This document shows positions 1-6,039 of a stretch of DNA of 6,542 nt, piece after piece (within the stretch, counting starts at the first letter, position 1; each line of letters begins with the position of its first letter). Location: assembly GCA_027488495.1 (NCBI GenBank), contig JAIYBO010000067.1:1-6542 (forward strand), given 5' to 3'. The stretch comes from Bacteroidota bacterium. GTDB lineage: Bacteria; Bacteroidota; Bacteroidia; NS11-12g; UBA955. Made by a program: the position numbers and the translations under genes. The notes beneath the pieces are model-generated. The model was not told where the DNA came from. It ran no database searches and saw only the letters and a program-made list of their open reading frames with translations.

Positions 1-1148
1 CCTTTGAGATAATGGCCTTCGGGGTGATATAAGTTCACGGGGTGATCGGCGCCTTGGCCCAAGCGGTACAAGATTCTACAGTTTCTTCCAGCTTCGATGC
101 CTGCGGCGGTTACGGTGTTGGCGAAAAGCACATCGTCTACCACTTGAGAGCAACTGAAGGTGAATAACAGCCCACCGGGTTTCACGCGCTTCAAGCCCAT
201 CGCATTGAGTCTTTTATAACCCATCACGGCTTTGTGTTTTTTGGATAAGCTTTTGGCGAATGCCGGAGGGTCTAACACAACGATGTCGAATTGCTCGCTG
301 TCTTCGTTGAGGTATTTCATCACATCCACCACTAGGCCTTCATGCGTTTGATCTTTTTGTAAGGTCAATAAAGCGGCGTTTTCATTGGCTAGGTTGATGG
401 CGGTTTGACTGATATCGGCGCTCACCACGCGATTTGCGCCACCTTCCAATGCGGCCACGGAGAATCCTCCTGTGTAACAGAAAGTGTTGAGCACGGATCT
501 GTTTTTCGAGAATTGTTTGAGCAGCGCTCGGTTGTCGCGTTGATCCAGGAAGAAGCCTGTTTTCTGTCCGGTTACCCAGTTTACTTTGAACAGCATGCCA
601 TTTTCTTTGGCGATGGTTTCGGCTGTATCGCCCAGTAAAAATCCGTCTTCGTCTACGGTGCCATGCATCGCAGCGAAACTTTTGTTATAAATGGTTTTTA
701 GCGCCAGGTGATTGAGCTGCTCGAGGGCTTCAGCGATGTGGTTGAGGCTGTTGTACATGCCCAAACTGTGTGCTTGGATCACCGCGCAATCGTTGTAAAT
801 GTCGATGATCAATCCTGGAAGGTTGTCGCCTTCACCATGCACCAAGCGAAATGCGGTTGTTGGGGTGTTGATGCCAAAGCCCAAGTGGATTCTGAGATTG
901 AGGCAGTTTTGAAGTTTGTTTTTCCAGAATTCTACGGTGGGTTCGATGGCCTCGAAAGCAACCATTCTGATGGCGATGCTGCCGTCTCCCACTTGTCCGG
1001 TGCCCAACAATTTGTTTCGGCTATCGAAGACCTGGACCCAATCGCCCACATAGGCATCGTCGAGTTCTTGGATCGCACCAGAGAACACCCAAGGATGTTT
1101 TCGGAGTAAACTGACTTCTTTTCCGGGCTTTAGGACTGCTTTTTTCAC
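1..1148 (-). CDS. rlmI: 23S rRNA (cytosine-5)-methyltransferase, RlmI family (3' end cut by window edge)
   Basis: A class I SAM-dependent rRNA methyltransferase. E. coli RlmI makes m5C1962 in 23S rRNA, and the same role is inferred here. Reading the minus strand gives 382 codons without a stop. An N-terminal PUA-type region opens with KPGKEVSLLRKHPWVFSGAI (about residues 7-26). The family hallmark GQKTGFFLDQR starts near residue 194. The SAM-binding motif FCYTGGFS is at 223-230, an acidic residue (ADIS) at 245, DPPAFAKS at 293-300 and TFSCS at 330-334, whose Cys is the likely nucleophile by family analogy. The ending ADHPVNLYHPEGHYLK is typical of the C-terminus, so only about ten residues should be missing (E. 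coli RlmI is about 396 aa). The start is a GTG at 1148, chosen because VKKAVLKPGKE aligns with the usual family N-terminus. An in-frame TTG lies 12 nt upstream and no ATG is available before a stop. It is divergent from the Nif3 gene. Confidence 0.93.
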   Translation of the reverse strand, partial: MKKAVLKPGKEVSLLRKHPWVFSGAIQELDDAYVGDWVQVFDSRNKLLGTGQVGDGSIAIRMVAFEAIEPTVEFWKNKLQNCLNLRIHLGFGINTPTTAFRLVHGEGDNLPGLIIDIYNDCAVIQAHSLGMYNSLNHIAEALEQLNHLALKTIYNKSFAAMHGTVDEDGFLLGDTAETIAKENGMLFKVNWVTGQKTGFFLDQRDNRALLKQFSKNRSVLNTFCYTGGFSVAALEGGANRVVSADISQTAINLANENAALLTLQKDQTHEGLVVDVMKYLNEDSEQFDIVVLDPPAFAKSLSKKHKAVMGYKRLNAMGLKRVKPGGLLFTFSCSQVVDDVLFANTVTAAGIEAGRNCRILYRLGQGADHPVNLYHPEGHYLK

Positions 1149-1192
1149 GCTGTGGTGCAAAGTTGGGGGAATTCTATGAAATTTGAATCATC
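1149..1192. promoter_or_regulatory. 44-bp divergent gap between rlmI and the Nif3 gene
   Basis: Both flanking genes point outward, so any promoters that serve them directly must lie here or inside the opposite gene. On the minus strand CAACTTTG (1158-1165) matches the Bacteroidota -7 consensus TAnnTTTG except at its first base. On the plus strand GAAATTTG (1178-1185) also has one mismatch at the first base. I see no TTG at the expected distance upstream of either. Leaders would be only a few bases long if these boxes are used. No Shine-Dalgarno sequence is visible before either start. The promoter assignment is tentative. Confidence 0.3.
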
Positions 1193-2296
1193 ATGTTGAG
1201 AATACACGAAATCATTGCGTGCTTTGAGGCTATAGCGCCGAGCCATTTGCAGGAGTCGTACGACAATTCTGGTTTGATTGTTGGCGATGTGAATGGGGAG
1301 GTTCATCGGGCTTTGTTGTGCTTGGACAGTACGGAGGCGGTTGTTGATGAGGCCATTGCCAGGGGGTGCGACATCATTATTGCCCATCATCCGATAGTTT
1401 TTGGCGGATTGAAGCGTTTTACTGGCGGCGATTATGTGCAGCGGGCGGTGATGAAGGCGATCAAGAATGACATTGCCATTTATGCTTGTCATACCAATTT
1501 AGACAATGTTTTGCGCAGTGGGGTGAATGAGCGCATCGCCAAGCAGCTGGGATTCGCGGTGAGTGGTGTTTTGAGGCCGGCTGCAGGACTTTTGATGAAG
1601 TTGGCCGTGTATGTACCCAATGAGCATGCCAACGGCGTGAGAGATGCTTTGTTTGCGGCGGGGGCTGGCGGCATCGGGAATTACGATGAATGTGCATTTT
1701 CAACTGAAGGGTTGGGGACTTTTAGGCCCAATGAATTGGCGAATCCCACTTTGGGCGTTTCAGGATTGCGTGAAACGGTGCAAGAGCAGAAGTTGGAGGT
1801 GTTGGTGCCCATTTGGTTGAAGGCTCAAGTGGCTAGGGCGATGGTGGCTGCGCATCCCTACGAGGAAGTAGCCCACGATTGGATTGCTTTGGATAATGTA
1901 AGCACAGAATACGGTGCCGGAGTTTTGTGTAAATTGCCAAAGCCTATGACGCCAATGGATTTTTTGCAACACCTTAAGTCGGAAATGGGCGTGGATGTGG
2001 TGAAGTATACACGTTGTGACGTAAGGGAAGTGAATACGGTGGCGATTTGCGGTGGTGCTGGTAGCTTTTTGATTGGCGATGCGATGCGCGCTGGGGCGGA
2101 TGCATTTATTACTTCGGATGTGAAGTATCACGAGTTTTTTGATGCTCAAGGGAAGATGTTGTTGTGCGACATCGGCCATTACGAAAGCGAGAAATATACA
2201 ATTGATTTGTTTTCTAACATATTGTCAGCGAAATTCCCTAAATTTGCAACCATTTTTGCAGAAACTATCACCAACCCTATTGATTATTTAACATAA
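1193..2296 (+). CDS. Nif3-like dinuclear metal center protein (YbgI/YqfO type)
   Basis: A member of the NIF3/DUF34 family, which forms toroidal hexamers holding two metal ions per subunit. Its biochemical role is unsettled: GTP cyclohydrolase type 1-like is a common but poorly supported label, and metal-insertion or hydrolase roles have been proposed. At 367 aa it is the long, three-part form. The N-terminal half of the metal site is IIAHHPIVFGG (His65, His66) and HTNLDN (Asp104). An inserted PII/CutA-like domain spans about residues 130-245, with AGAGGIGNYDECAFS and the HPYEEVAHD signature. The C-terminal half has DIGHYESE, where His329 and Glu333 match the spacing of the E. coli YbgI ligands. 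All expected ligands are present, so it should be functional. The ATG at 1193 gives MLRIHEIIACFEAIAP, the usual family N-terminus. The stop is 2 bp before the zinc-ribbon gene, implying one transcript. Confidence 0.93.
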   Translation: MLRIHEIIACFEAIAPSHLQESYDNSGLIVGDVNGEVHRALLCLDSTEAVVDEAIARGCDIIIAHHPIVFGGLKRFTGGDYVQRAVMKAIKNDIAIYACHTNLDNVLRSGVNERIAKQLGFAVSGVLRPAAGLLMKLAVYVPNEHANGVRDALFAAGAGGIGNYDECAFSTEGLGTFRPNELANPTLGVSGLRETVQEQKLEVLVPIWLKAQVARAMVAAHPYEEVAHDWIALDNVSTEYGAGVLCKLPKPMTPMDFLQHLKSEMGVDVVKYTRCDVREVNTVAICGGAGSFLIGDAMRAGADAFITSDVKYHEFFDAQGKMLLCDIGHYESEKYTIDLFSNILSAKFPKFATIFAETITNPIDYLT

Positions 2297-2298
2297 AC

Positions 2299-3093
2299 AT
2301 GGACGTAACCATCGACAAAAAACTTAAAGATCTGTGGAAGTTGCAGCAGATCGATTCAAGACTCGACAACCTTCGCGCTGTATTGGGAGAATTGCCCATG
2401 GAAGTTGCCGATTTGGAAGATGATATCGCAGGTTTGGAAACCCGTGTGTCTCATATAGCCAATGAGATTGCGGAGTATAACCACGAGATCAGTAACAAGA
2501 AAAACGCCATCAAAGATTTTCAACGTTTGATTGAAAAGTATGATGATCAGTTGAATAACATCAAAAACAGCCGTGAGTATGACGCCATCAACAAGGAAAA
2601 AGAAATCGCTGGATTGGAAATTTTGTCTGCTGAGAAGCGCATTCGCGAATTCGGCCGTCAGATTGAAATGAAAGAAGAGTTGTTGGGGAATACCCAAAAC
2701 GCTTTGACCTCTCGTCAGAAGGATTTGGAATACAAAAAGGCTGAGTTGACTGAAATCGAGAAGGAAAATGCCGAGGAGATTGACAAGATTATGGTTGAGC
2801 GCAATACTGCGGAGTCTAAATTAGACGTTCGTTTGCACCGTGCATACCACAGGATTCGTGGTAACGTTCGCAACGGGATTGCAGTAGCTTCGATCATGCG
2901 TGGTTCATGTGGTGGTTGCTTTAGCAAAATCCCACCTCAAAGACACAGTGACATTCGTGCTCACTACCGCATCATCGACTGTGAAAACTGTGGTCGTATT
3001 TTCGTGGATCAATCCATTACTGGTATTGCTGCCATGGATGAGGAGAAGGTTGAAAAAACCACTCGTCGCAAGATGCGTTTGACCACCAAGTAA
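2299..3093 (+). CDS. Coiled-coil protein with C-terminal C4 zinc ribbon (COG1579 family)
   Basis: A 264-aa soluble protein with no signal peptide or membrane segment. Residues 1 to about 175 are a charged, heptad-like coiled coil rich in Glu, Lys, Leu and Ile, including the conserved turn NSREYDAINKE at 90-100. The C-terminal zinc ribbon has CGGC (Cys204, Cys207) and CENC (Cys228, Cys231), both pairs intact, followed by a basic tail (KTTRRKMRLTTK). COG1579 relatives include Helicobacter pylori HP0958 (FlgZ), implicated in flagellar and mRNA regulation, and mycobacterial Rv2229c. The general function is not settled, and nucleic-acid or ribosome-related roles are plausible. The ATG at 2299 follows the Nif3 stop after 2 bp in an A-rich context with no Shine-Dalgarno sequence. 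A Nif3 gene is also next to the zinc-ribbon gene in mycobacteria (Rv2230c-Rv2229c), so this pairing spans phyla and suggests linked roles. Confidence 0.9.
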   Translation: MDVTIDKKLKDLWKLQQIDSRLDNLRAVLGELPMEVADLEDDIAGLETRVSHIANEIAEYNHEISNKKNAIKDFQRLIEKYDDQLNNIKNSREYDAINKEKEIAGLEILSAEKRIREFGRQIEMKEELLGNTQNALTSRQKDLEYKKAELTEIEKENAEEIDKIMVERNTAESKLDVRLHRAYHRIRGNVRNGIAVASIMRGSCGGCFSKIPPQRHSDIRAHYRIIDCENCGRIFVDQSITGIAAMDEEKVEKTTRRKMRLTTK

Positions 3094-3158
3094 TTGGTGT
3101 TGCGCGCGGTATGCGTGATGATTTAAAGATAATTGCGGGGATTTTTTGAATTCCGGAT

Positions 3159-3191
3159 AAAGAAAAAGGCGCCATCGGCGCCTTTTTCTTT
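3159..3191. terminator. Symmetric (bidirectional) intrinsic terminator between convergent genes
   Basis: A perfect 15-bp stem with the 3-nt loop ATC. The core is GGCGCC on each arm, flanked on the left by an A-rich run and on the right by the matching T-rich run (TTTTTCTTTT). Because the arms are complementary, each strand reads a GC-rich hairpin ending in a U tract. It lies 65 bp after the zinc-ribbon stop and 18 bp beyond the stop of the minus-strand lipoprotein gene, so it can serve both. The remainder of the gap between the two genes (3094-3209) shows nothing else. Confidence 0.9.
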
Positions 3192-3209
3192 TGGTGTTAA
3201 TAGGGTTGT

Positions 3210-3872
3210 TTATTGGGTGAGCACGATTCTTAAGTCGGGCATGATTTGCATGATTTTTTCCGGTGGCATGTTGGTGATATCGATGAAATAAATGGTTTTG
3301 CCTTCATCCAGTGATTGTCCGCCCATCCATTTGATGTCCTGCAGTGTTTTGCCCGCCTCAGTTCTAAACATTCTTACGGGCATCAAGCAATACCAACCCT
3401 GTAAATAACCTTGATCATCGAGTTGGGCACGTGTTCTTTGTATGGGGCCAGAGAGGATTTTGGTATAGGTTGGGTTGTTGGGGTCTTTGAATACCGTTTG
3501 GAGTTTTTGTAAGTACGCCGATTTGCCTCCCGAAGCCTTTTCGATGGAGGGTAGGGTGTATTTGGCGTATGTATTTGGGTCTTTGTTGATATAGGCCATA
3601 CCCAATTCATTGGCAGCCATTTGGAATGCAATGGTGAGCTTGATGCTGTCTTTGGCCATTGGGTCTGTAATGCCAACGGTATCTGAATATTTGGGTGGAG
3701 CAATGCCCACCGGGGTTTCACTGCCGGGTGTGGCGTTGGTATAGGGGTTTGTTTTACTACTGTCTGAATGATTCGTTTCGCTCGTGGGGTTGCAGCTGAA
3801 TAGTGTTCCAGCGAATACTATGACTGTGGCGATGGTTTTCAGGCTGCGAAGGGTGAAAAGGGCGTTTTTCAT
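3210..3872 (-). CDS. Predicted lipoprotein of unknown function (220 aa)
   Basis: Translation from the ATG at 3872 gives MKNALFTLRSLKTIATVIVF followed by AGTLFSC: a basic n-region, a hydrophobic stretch and a lipobox-like LFSC with Cys27 as the likely lipidated residue. This supports a type II signal peptide and a periplasmic or outer-membrane location. A Ser/Thr/Asn/Pro-rich linker (about residues 28-65) leads to a compact domain of about 150 residues beginning TDPMAKDSIKLTIAFQMAAN. That domain contains AYINKDPNTYAKYTLPSIEK, a stretch reminiscent of small NTF2-like or DUF lipoproteins, though I cannot name the family. It ends DLRIVLTQ. A GTG 45 nt upstream would add MPNWAPFVLFLNLKP, but that peptide is encoded by the palindrome and would spoil the signal peptide, so I reject it. 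It follows dnaK on the same strand but is separated by a strong terminator, so it is probably transcribed separately. Confidence 0.82.
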   Translation of the reverse strand: MKNALFTLRSLKTIATVIVFAGTLFSCNPTSETNHSDSSKTNPYTNATPGSETPVGIAPPKYSDTVGITDPMAKDSIKLTIAFQMAANELGMAYINKDPNTYAKYTLPSIEKASGGKSAYLQKLQTVFKDPNNPTYTKILSGPIQRTRAQLDDQGYLQGWYCLMPVRMFRTEAGKTLQDIKWMGGQSLDEGKTIYFIDITNMPPEKIMQIMPDLRIVLTQ

Positions 3873-3884
3873 CGGTTTGAGATT

Positions 3885-3892
3885 CAAAAATA
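3885..3892 (-). promoter_or_regulatory. Candidate -7 element for the lipoprotein gene
   Basis: The minus strand reads TATTTTTG, an exact match to the Bacteroidota -7 consensus TAnnTTTG, 12 bp upstream of the lipoprotein ATG. It overlaps the base of the 3889-3930 palindrome. The nearest upstream TTG, inside the palindrome, is only 14 nt away, shorter than the usual spacing of about 17-23, so the -33 element is poor. A start a few bases downstream would leave a very short leader. The T run also belongs to the dnaK terminator, so the match may be coincidental. Confidence 0.3.
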
Positions 3893-3930
3893 ACACAAAG
3901 GGTGCCCAATTGGGCACCCTTTGTGTTATT
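3889..3930 (-). terminator. dnaK intrinsic terminator (perfect 42-nt palindrome)
   Basis: A fully self-complementary stretch centred between 3909 and 3910, with core GGGTGCCC-AATT-reverse complement and A/T-rich outer arms. As RNA it would form a stem of about 19 bp with an AATT loop. It starts 40 bp after the dnaK stop codon, and the minus strand continues into TTATTTTTG, which supplies a U-rich tail. The plus strand has a weaker T-rich run (CTTTGTGTTATT) and no plus-strand gene approaches it, so its main job should be ending dnaK transcripts. It also creates the identical spurious peptide MPNWAPFVLF in both directions. Confidence 0.85.
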
Positions 3931-3970
3931 CACTAACTATAACAAATGGTGTTTGTGCGATGACGCTCGC

Positions 3971-5884
3971 TTACTTCACTTCCTCGAAATCTACGTCTTG
4001 CACTTGGTCGCCGGCAGCGCCATTGTTTGCGCCAGTACCTGCACCTGCGCCGGGCTCACCCCCTTCAGGGTTTCCACCAGTGGCGTTGTACATGTCTTGA
4101 CTGGCAGCCTGCCATGCTTCATTCAAAGCGCTGGTTGCGCTGTCAACAGCAACGAAGTTTTTCTCGCCCAAGGCTTTTTTCAATTCGCCCAAAGCGTTTT
4201 CGATTGTGGCTTTTTTCTCTGCTGGGATTTTGTCGCCGTATTCTGTCAATTGCTTTTCAGTGCTAAATACCAATGCATCTGCTGCGTTGATTTTGTCTGC
4301 CTCTTCTTTGCGCTTGGCATCTGCTTCGGCGTTCATTTCAGCATCTTTTTTCATCTTTTCGATGTCTTCCTTGCTCAATCCGCTAGAAGCTTCGATGCGA
4401 ATTTTCTGCTCTTTTCCTGTGGCTTTGTCTTTGGCTTGTACACTCAAAATACCGTTTGCGTCGATATCGAAAGTTACCTCAATTTGTGGCACACCGCGGG
4501 GCGCTGGAGGAATGCTATCCAAAATGAACTTACCAATGGTTTTGTTGTCGTTGGCCATCGGACGTTCTCCTTGCAAGATGTGAATTTCTACAGAAGGTTG
4601 GTTGTCCATGGCTGTAGAGAAAGTTTCAGTTTTCTTGGTTGGGATGGTGGTGTTAGATTCAATCATTTTGGTCATTACGCCACCCATGGTTTCAATACCC
4701 ATGCTCAATGGAGTTACATCCAATAAAACCACATCTTTCACTTCACCGGTTAATACACCCCCTTGAACTGCGGCACCTACGGCCACGGCTTCGTCTGGGT
4801 TTACGCCTTTGCTTGGCGCTTTGCCGAAGAAATCTTCAACCAACTTTTGAATCGCTGGAATACGTGTAGAACCACCTACCAAAATCACTTCATCGATGTC
4901 GCTTGGGTTCATGTTCGCATCTTTCAATGCTTGTTTGCAAGGCTCAAGTGTGCGTTGGATCAATGAAGCAGCCAATTGTTCAAATTTGCTACGGCTCATT
5001 TTCATTACCAAGTGCTTTGGAACTCCGTCTACTGCGGTGATGTATGGCAAGTTGATGTCAGTTTCTGTGCTTGCAGACAATTCAATTTTGGTTTTTTCAG
5101 CGGCTTCTTTCAAACGTTGCAAGGCCATGGGGTCTTTGCGCAGGTCGATGTTTTCTTGGCGTTTGAATTCGTCTGCCAAAAAGTCGATGATGACTTGGTC
5201 AAAATCGTCACCACCCAAGTGTGTGTCACCGTTGGTGCTCTTTACTTCAAAGATGCCATCGCCCAATTCCAATACTGAAACGTCGAATGTTCCACCACCC
5301 AAATCGTAAACGGCGATTTTGATGTCGCGATCAATTTTGTCTAGACCGTAAGCCAAGGCTGCGGCGGTGGGTTCGTTGATGATACGCTCTACCACCAAGC
5401 CAGCGATTTCTCCGGCTTCTTTGGTGGCTTGACGTTGTGCATCGTTGAAGTATGCAGGAACGGTGATTACCGCGCGGGTAACTTCTTGTCCGAGGTAATC
5501 TTCTGCGGTTTTCTTCATTTTCTGAAGAACCATGGCACTGATTTCTTGTGGGGTGTAGTTGCGATCTCCAATTTGAACTCTTGGGGTATCGTTGTCGCCT
5601 TTCACAACTTCGTAGGGAACACGACCGATTTCAACCGACATGTTGGTGAATTTTTCACCCATGAATCTTTTGATCGATTGAATGGTGTGTTGGGGGTTGG
5701 TGATGGCTTGACGTTTGGCAGAGTCACCCACTTTGCGTTCGCCATTTCCATTGTCCATAAACGCTACAATTGAAGGCGTTGTTCTGCGTCCTTCACTGTT
5801 GGCGATTACAACAGGTTCGTTACCTTCCAAAACGGCTACACAGCTGTTGGTGGTACCTAAGTCAATTCCAATTATTTTACTCAT
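3971..5884 (-). CDS. dnaK: Molecular chaperone DnaK (Hsp70)
   Basis: A cytosolic ATP-dependent chaperone that folds and rescues proteins with DnaJ and GrpE. The 637-aa length matches the family. The nucleotide-binding domain (about residues 1-383) has the phosphate-1 motif GIDLGTTNS (6-14, Asp8), the catalytic-region lysine in SIKRFMGE (Lys72), phosphate-2 YDLGGGTFDVS (193-203, Thr199 as in E. coli) and the adenosine motif LVGGSTRIPAI (335-345). The interdomain linker VVLLDVTPLSMGIE is at 385-398. The beta-sandwich substrate domain includes GGVMTKMIESNTTIP and LQGERPMANDN, followed by the helical lid. A Gly/Ala-rich tail (about 602-626) ends in DVDFEEVK. The start MSKIIGIDLGTTNS is unambiguous. 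It follows an A-rich leader (CTTAAAACC) without a Shine-Dalgarno sequence. No grpE or dnaJ lies beside it within the window, so it appears to be a single-gene unit closed by the palindrome downstream. Confidence 0.99.
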   Translation of the reverse strand: MSKIIGIDLGTTNSCVAVLEGNEPVVIANSEGRRTTPSIVAFMDNGNGERKVGDSAKRQAITNPQHTIQSIKRFMGEKFTNMSVEIGRVPYEVVKGDNDTPRVQIGDRNYTPQEISAMVLQKMKKTAEDYLGQEVTRAVITVPAYFNDAQRQATKEAGEIAGLVVERIINEPTAAALAYGLDKIDRDIKIAVYDLGGGTFDVSVLELGDGIFEVKSTNGDTHLGGDDFDQVIIDFLADEFKRQENIDLRKDPMALQRLKEAAEKTKIELSASTETDINLPYITAVDGVPKHLVMKMSRSKFEQLAASLIQRTLEPCKQALKDANMNPSDIDEVILVGGSTRIPAIQKLVEDFFGKAPSKGVNPDEAVAVGAAVQGGVLTGEVKDVVLLDVTPLSMGIETMGGVMTKMIESNTTIPTKKTETFSTAMDNQPSVEIHILQGERPMANDNKTIGKFILDSIPPAPRGVPQIEVTFDIDANGILSVQAKDKATGKEQKIRIEASSGLSKEDIEKMKKDAEMNAEADAKRKEEADKINAADALVFSTEKQLTEYGDKIPAEKKATIENALGELKKALGEKNFVAVDSATSALNEAWQAASQDMYNATGGNPEGGEPGAGAGTGANNGAAGDQVQDVDFEEVK

Positions 5885-5917
5885 GGTTTTAAGTTCGTTT
5901 TGCTTTTAGTTCGCAAT

Positions 5918-5930
5918 CTGTGTACCACAG
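5918..5930. repeat. Short perfect inverted repeat in the dnaK leader
   Basis: CTGTG-TAC-CACAG has 5-bp arms around a 3-nt centre. It lies between the candidate dnaK -7 box and the ATG, about 34 bp before the start. It could form a small leader hairpin or an operator half, but a repeat this short arises easily by chance and no partner copy is visible. Confidence 0.3.
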
Positions 5931-5938
5931 CAAAATCA
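5931..5938 (-). promoter_or_regulatory. Candidate -7 element of the dnaK promoter
   Basis: The minus strand reads TGATTTTG, matching the Bacteroidota -7 consensus TAnnTTTG at all but the second position, 46 bp before the dnaK ATG. At the -33 position I see only a weak TTC (within AATTCGG), 16 bp upstream. The inverted repeat at 5958-5976 sits directly upstream of that -33 region, a sensible place for a regulator. The assignment is an inference from position and consensus. Confidence 0.35.
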
Positions 5939-5957
5939 TGGGCTTTGGCGTGCCGAA

Positions 5958-5976
5958 TTGTCATAAATGCTGACAA
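5958..5976. promoter_or_regulatory. Inverted repeat TTGTCA-N7-TGACAA upstream of dnaK, candidate operator
   Basis: Two perfect 6-bp arms are separated by TAAATGC, 73 bp upstream of the dnaK start. The arrangement and arm length suit a dimeric regulator. It is not the CIRCE element bound by HrcA (TTAGCACTC-N9-GAGTGCTAA). Immediately downstream on the minus strand is CGGCACG, which resembles the -24 half of a sigma-54 promoter, but the matching -12 GC lies 9 rather than 10 bases after the GG. The repeat is seen directly; its role in stress control of dnaK is inferred. Confidence 0.4.
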
Positions 5977-6039
5977 AAAGTGGGTTGTGGGGCCGCTGTT
6001 TTTGTTGCGGGCTGTCGTTTTTGCTGATTTAGGCCGAAA

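Noticed and set aside
405..1109. Plus-strand frames at 405-638 and 708-1109
   Set aside because: They are opposite the rlmI coding sequence, whose family motifs run without interruption on the minus strand.
1461..2179. Minus-strand frames within the Nif3 gene
   Set aside because: They lack any recognisable domain and overlap a complete, motif-supported Nif3 reading frame.
3873..3917. Upstream GTG start extending the lipoprotein by 15 residues
   Set aside because: The added peptide is encoded by the palindrome and would push the signal peptide away from the N-terminus. The ATG at 3872 gives a standard lipoprotein signal.
3889..3930. The palindrome as a recombination site, operator or mobile-element end
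   Set aside because: Its position just after the dnaK stop, GC-rich core and following U-rich tract fit an intrinsic terminator. No second copy, transposase or target duplication is visible.
3902..4726. Long plus-strand frame (274 codons) antisense to the 3' part of dnaK
   Set aside because: It lies opposite unmistakable dnaK coding sequence, starts from a GTG inside the terminator palindrome, and encodes a Phe/Cys-rich peptide with no recognisable domain. It is a shadow of dnaK codon usage.
5940..5956. Sigma-54 promoter for dnaK (CGGCACG as the -24 element)
   Set aside because: The GG-to-GC spacing is 9 rather than 10 bases and the -12 TTGC element is absent. It is kept only as a comment on the inverted-repeat region.
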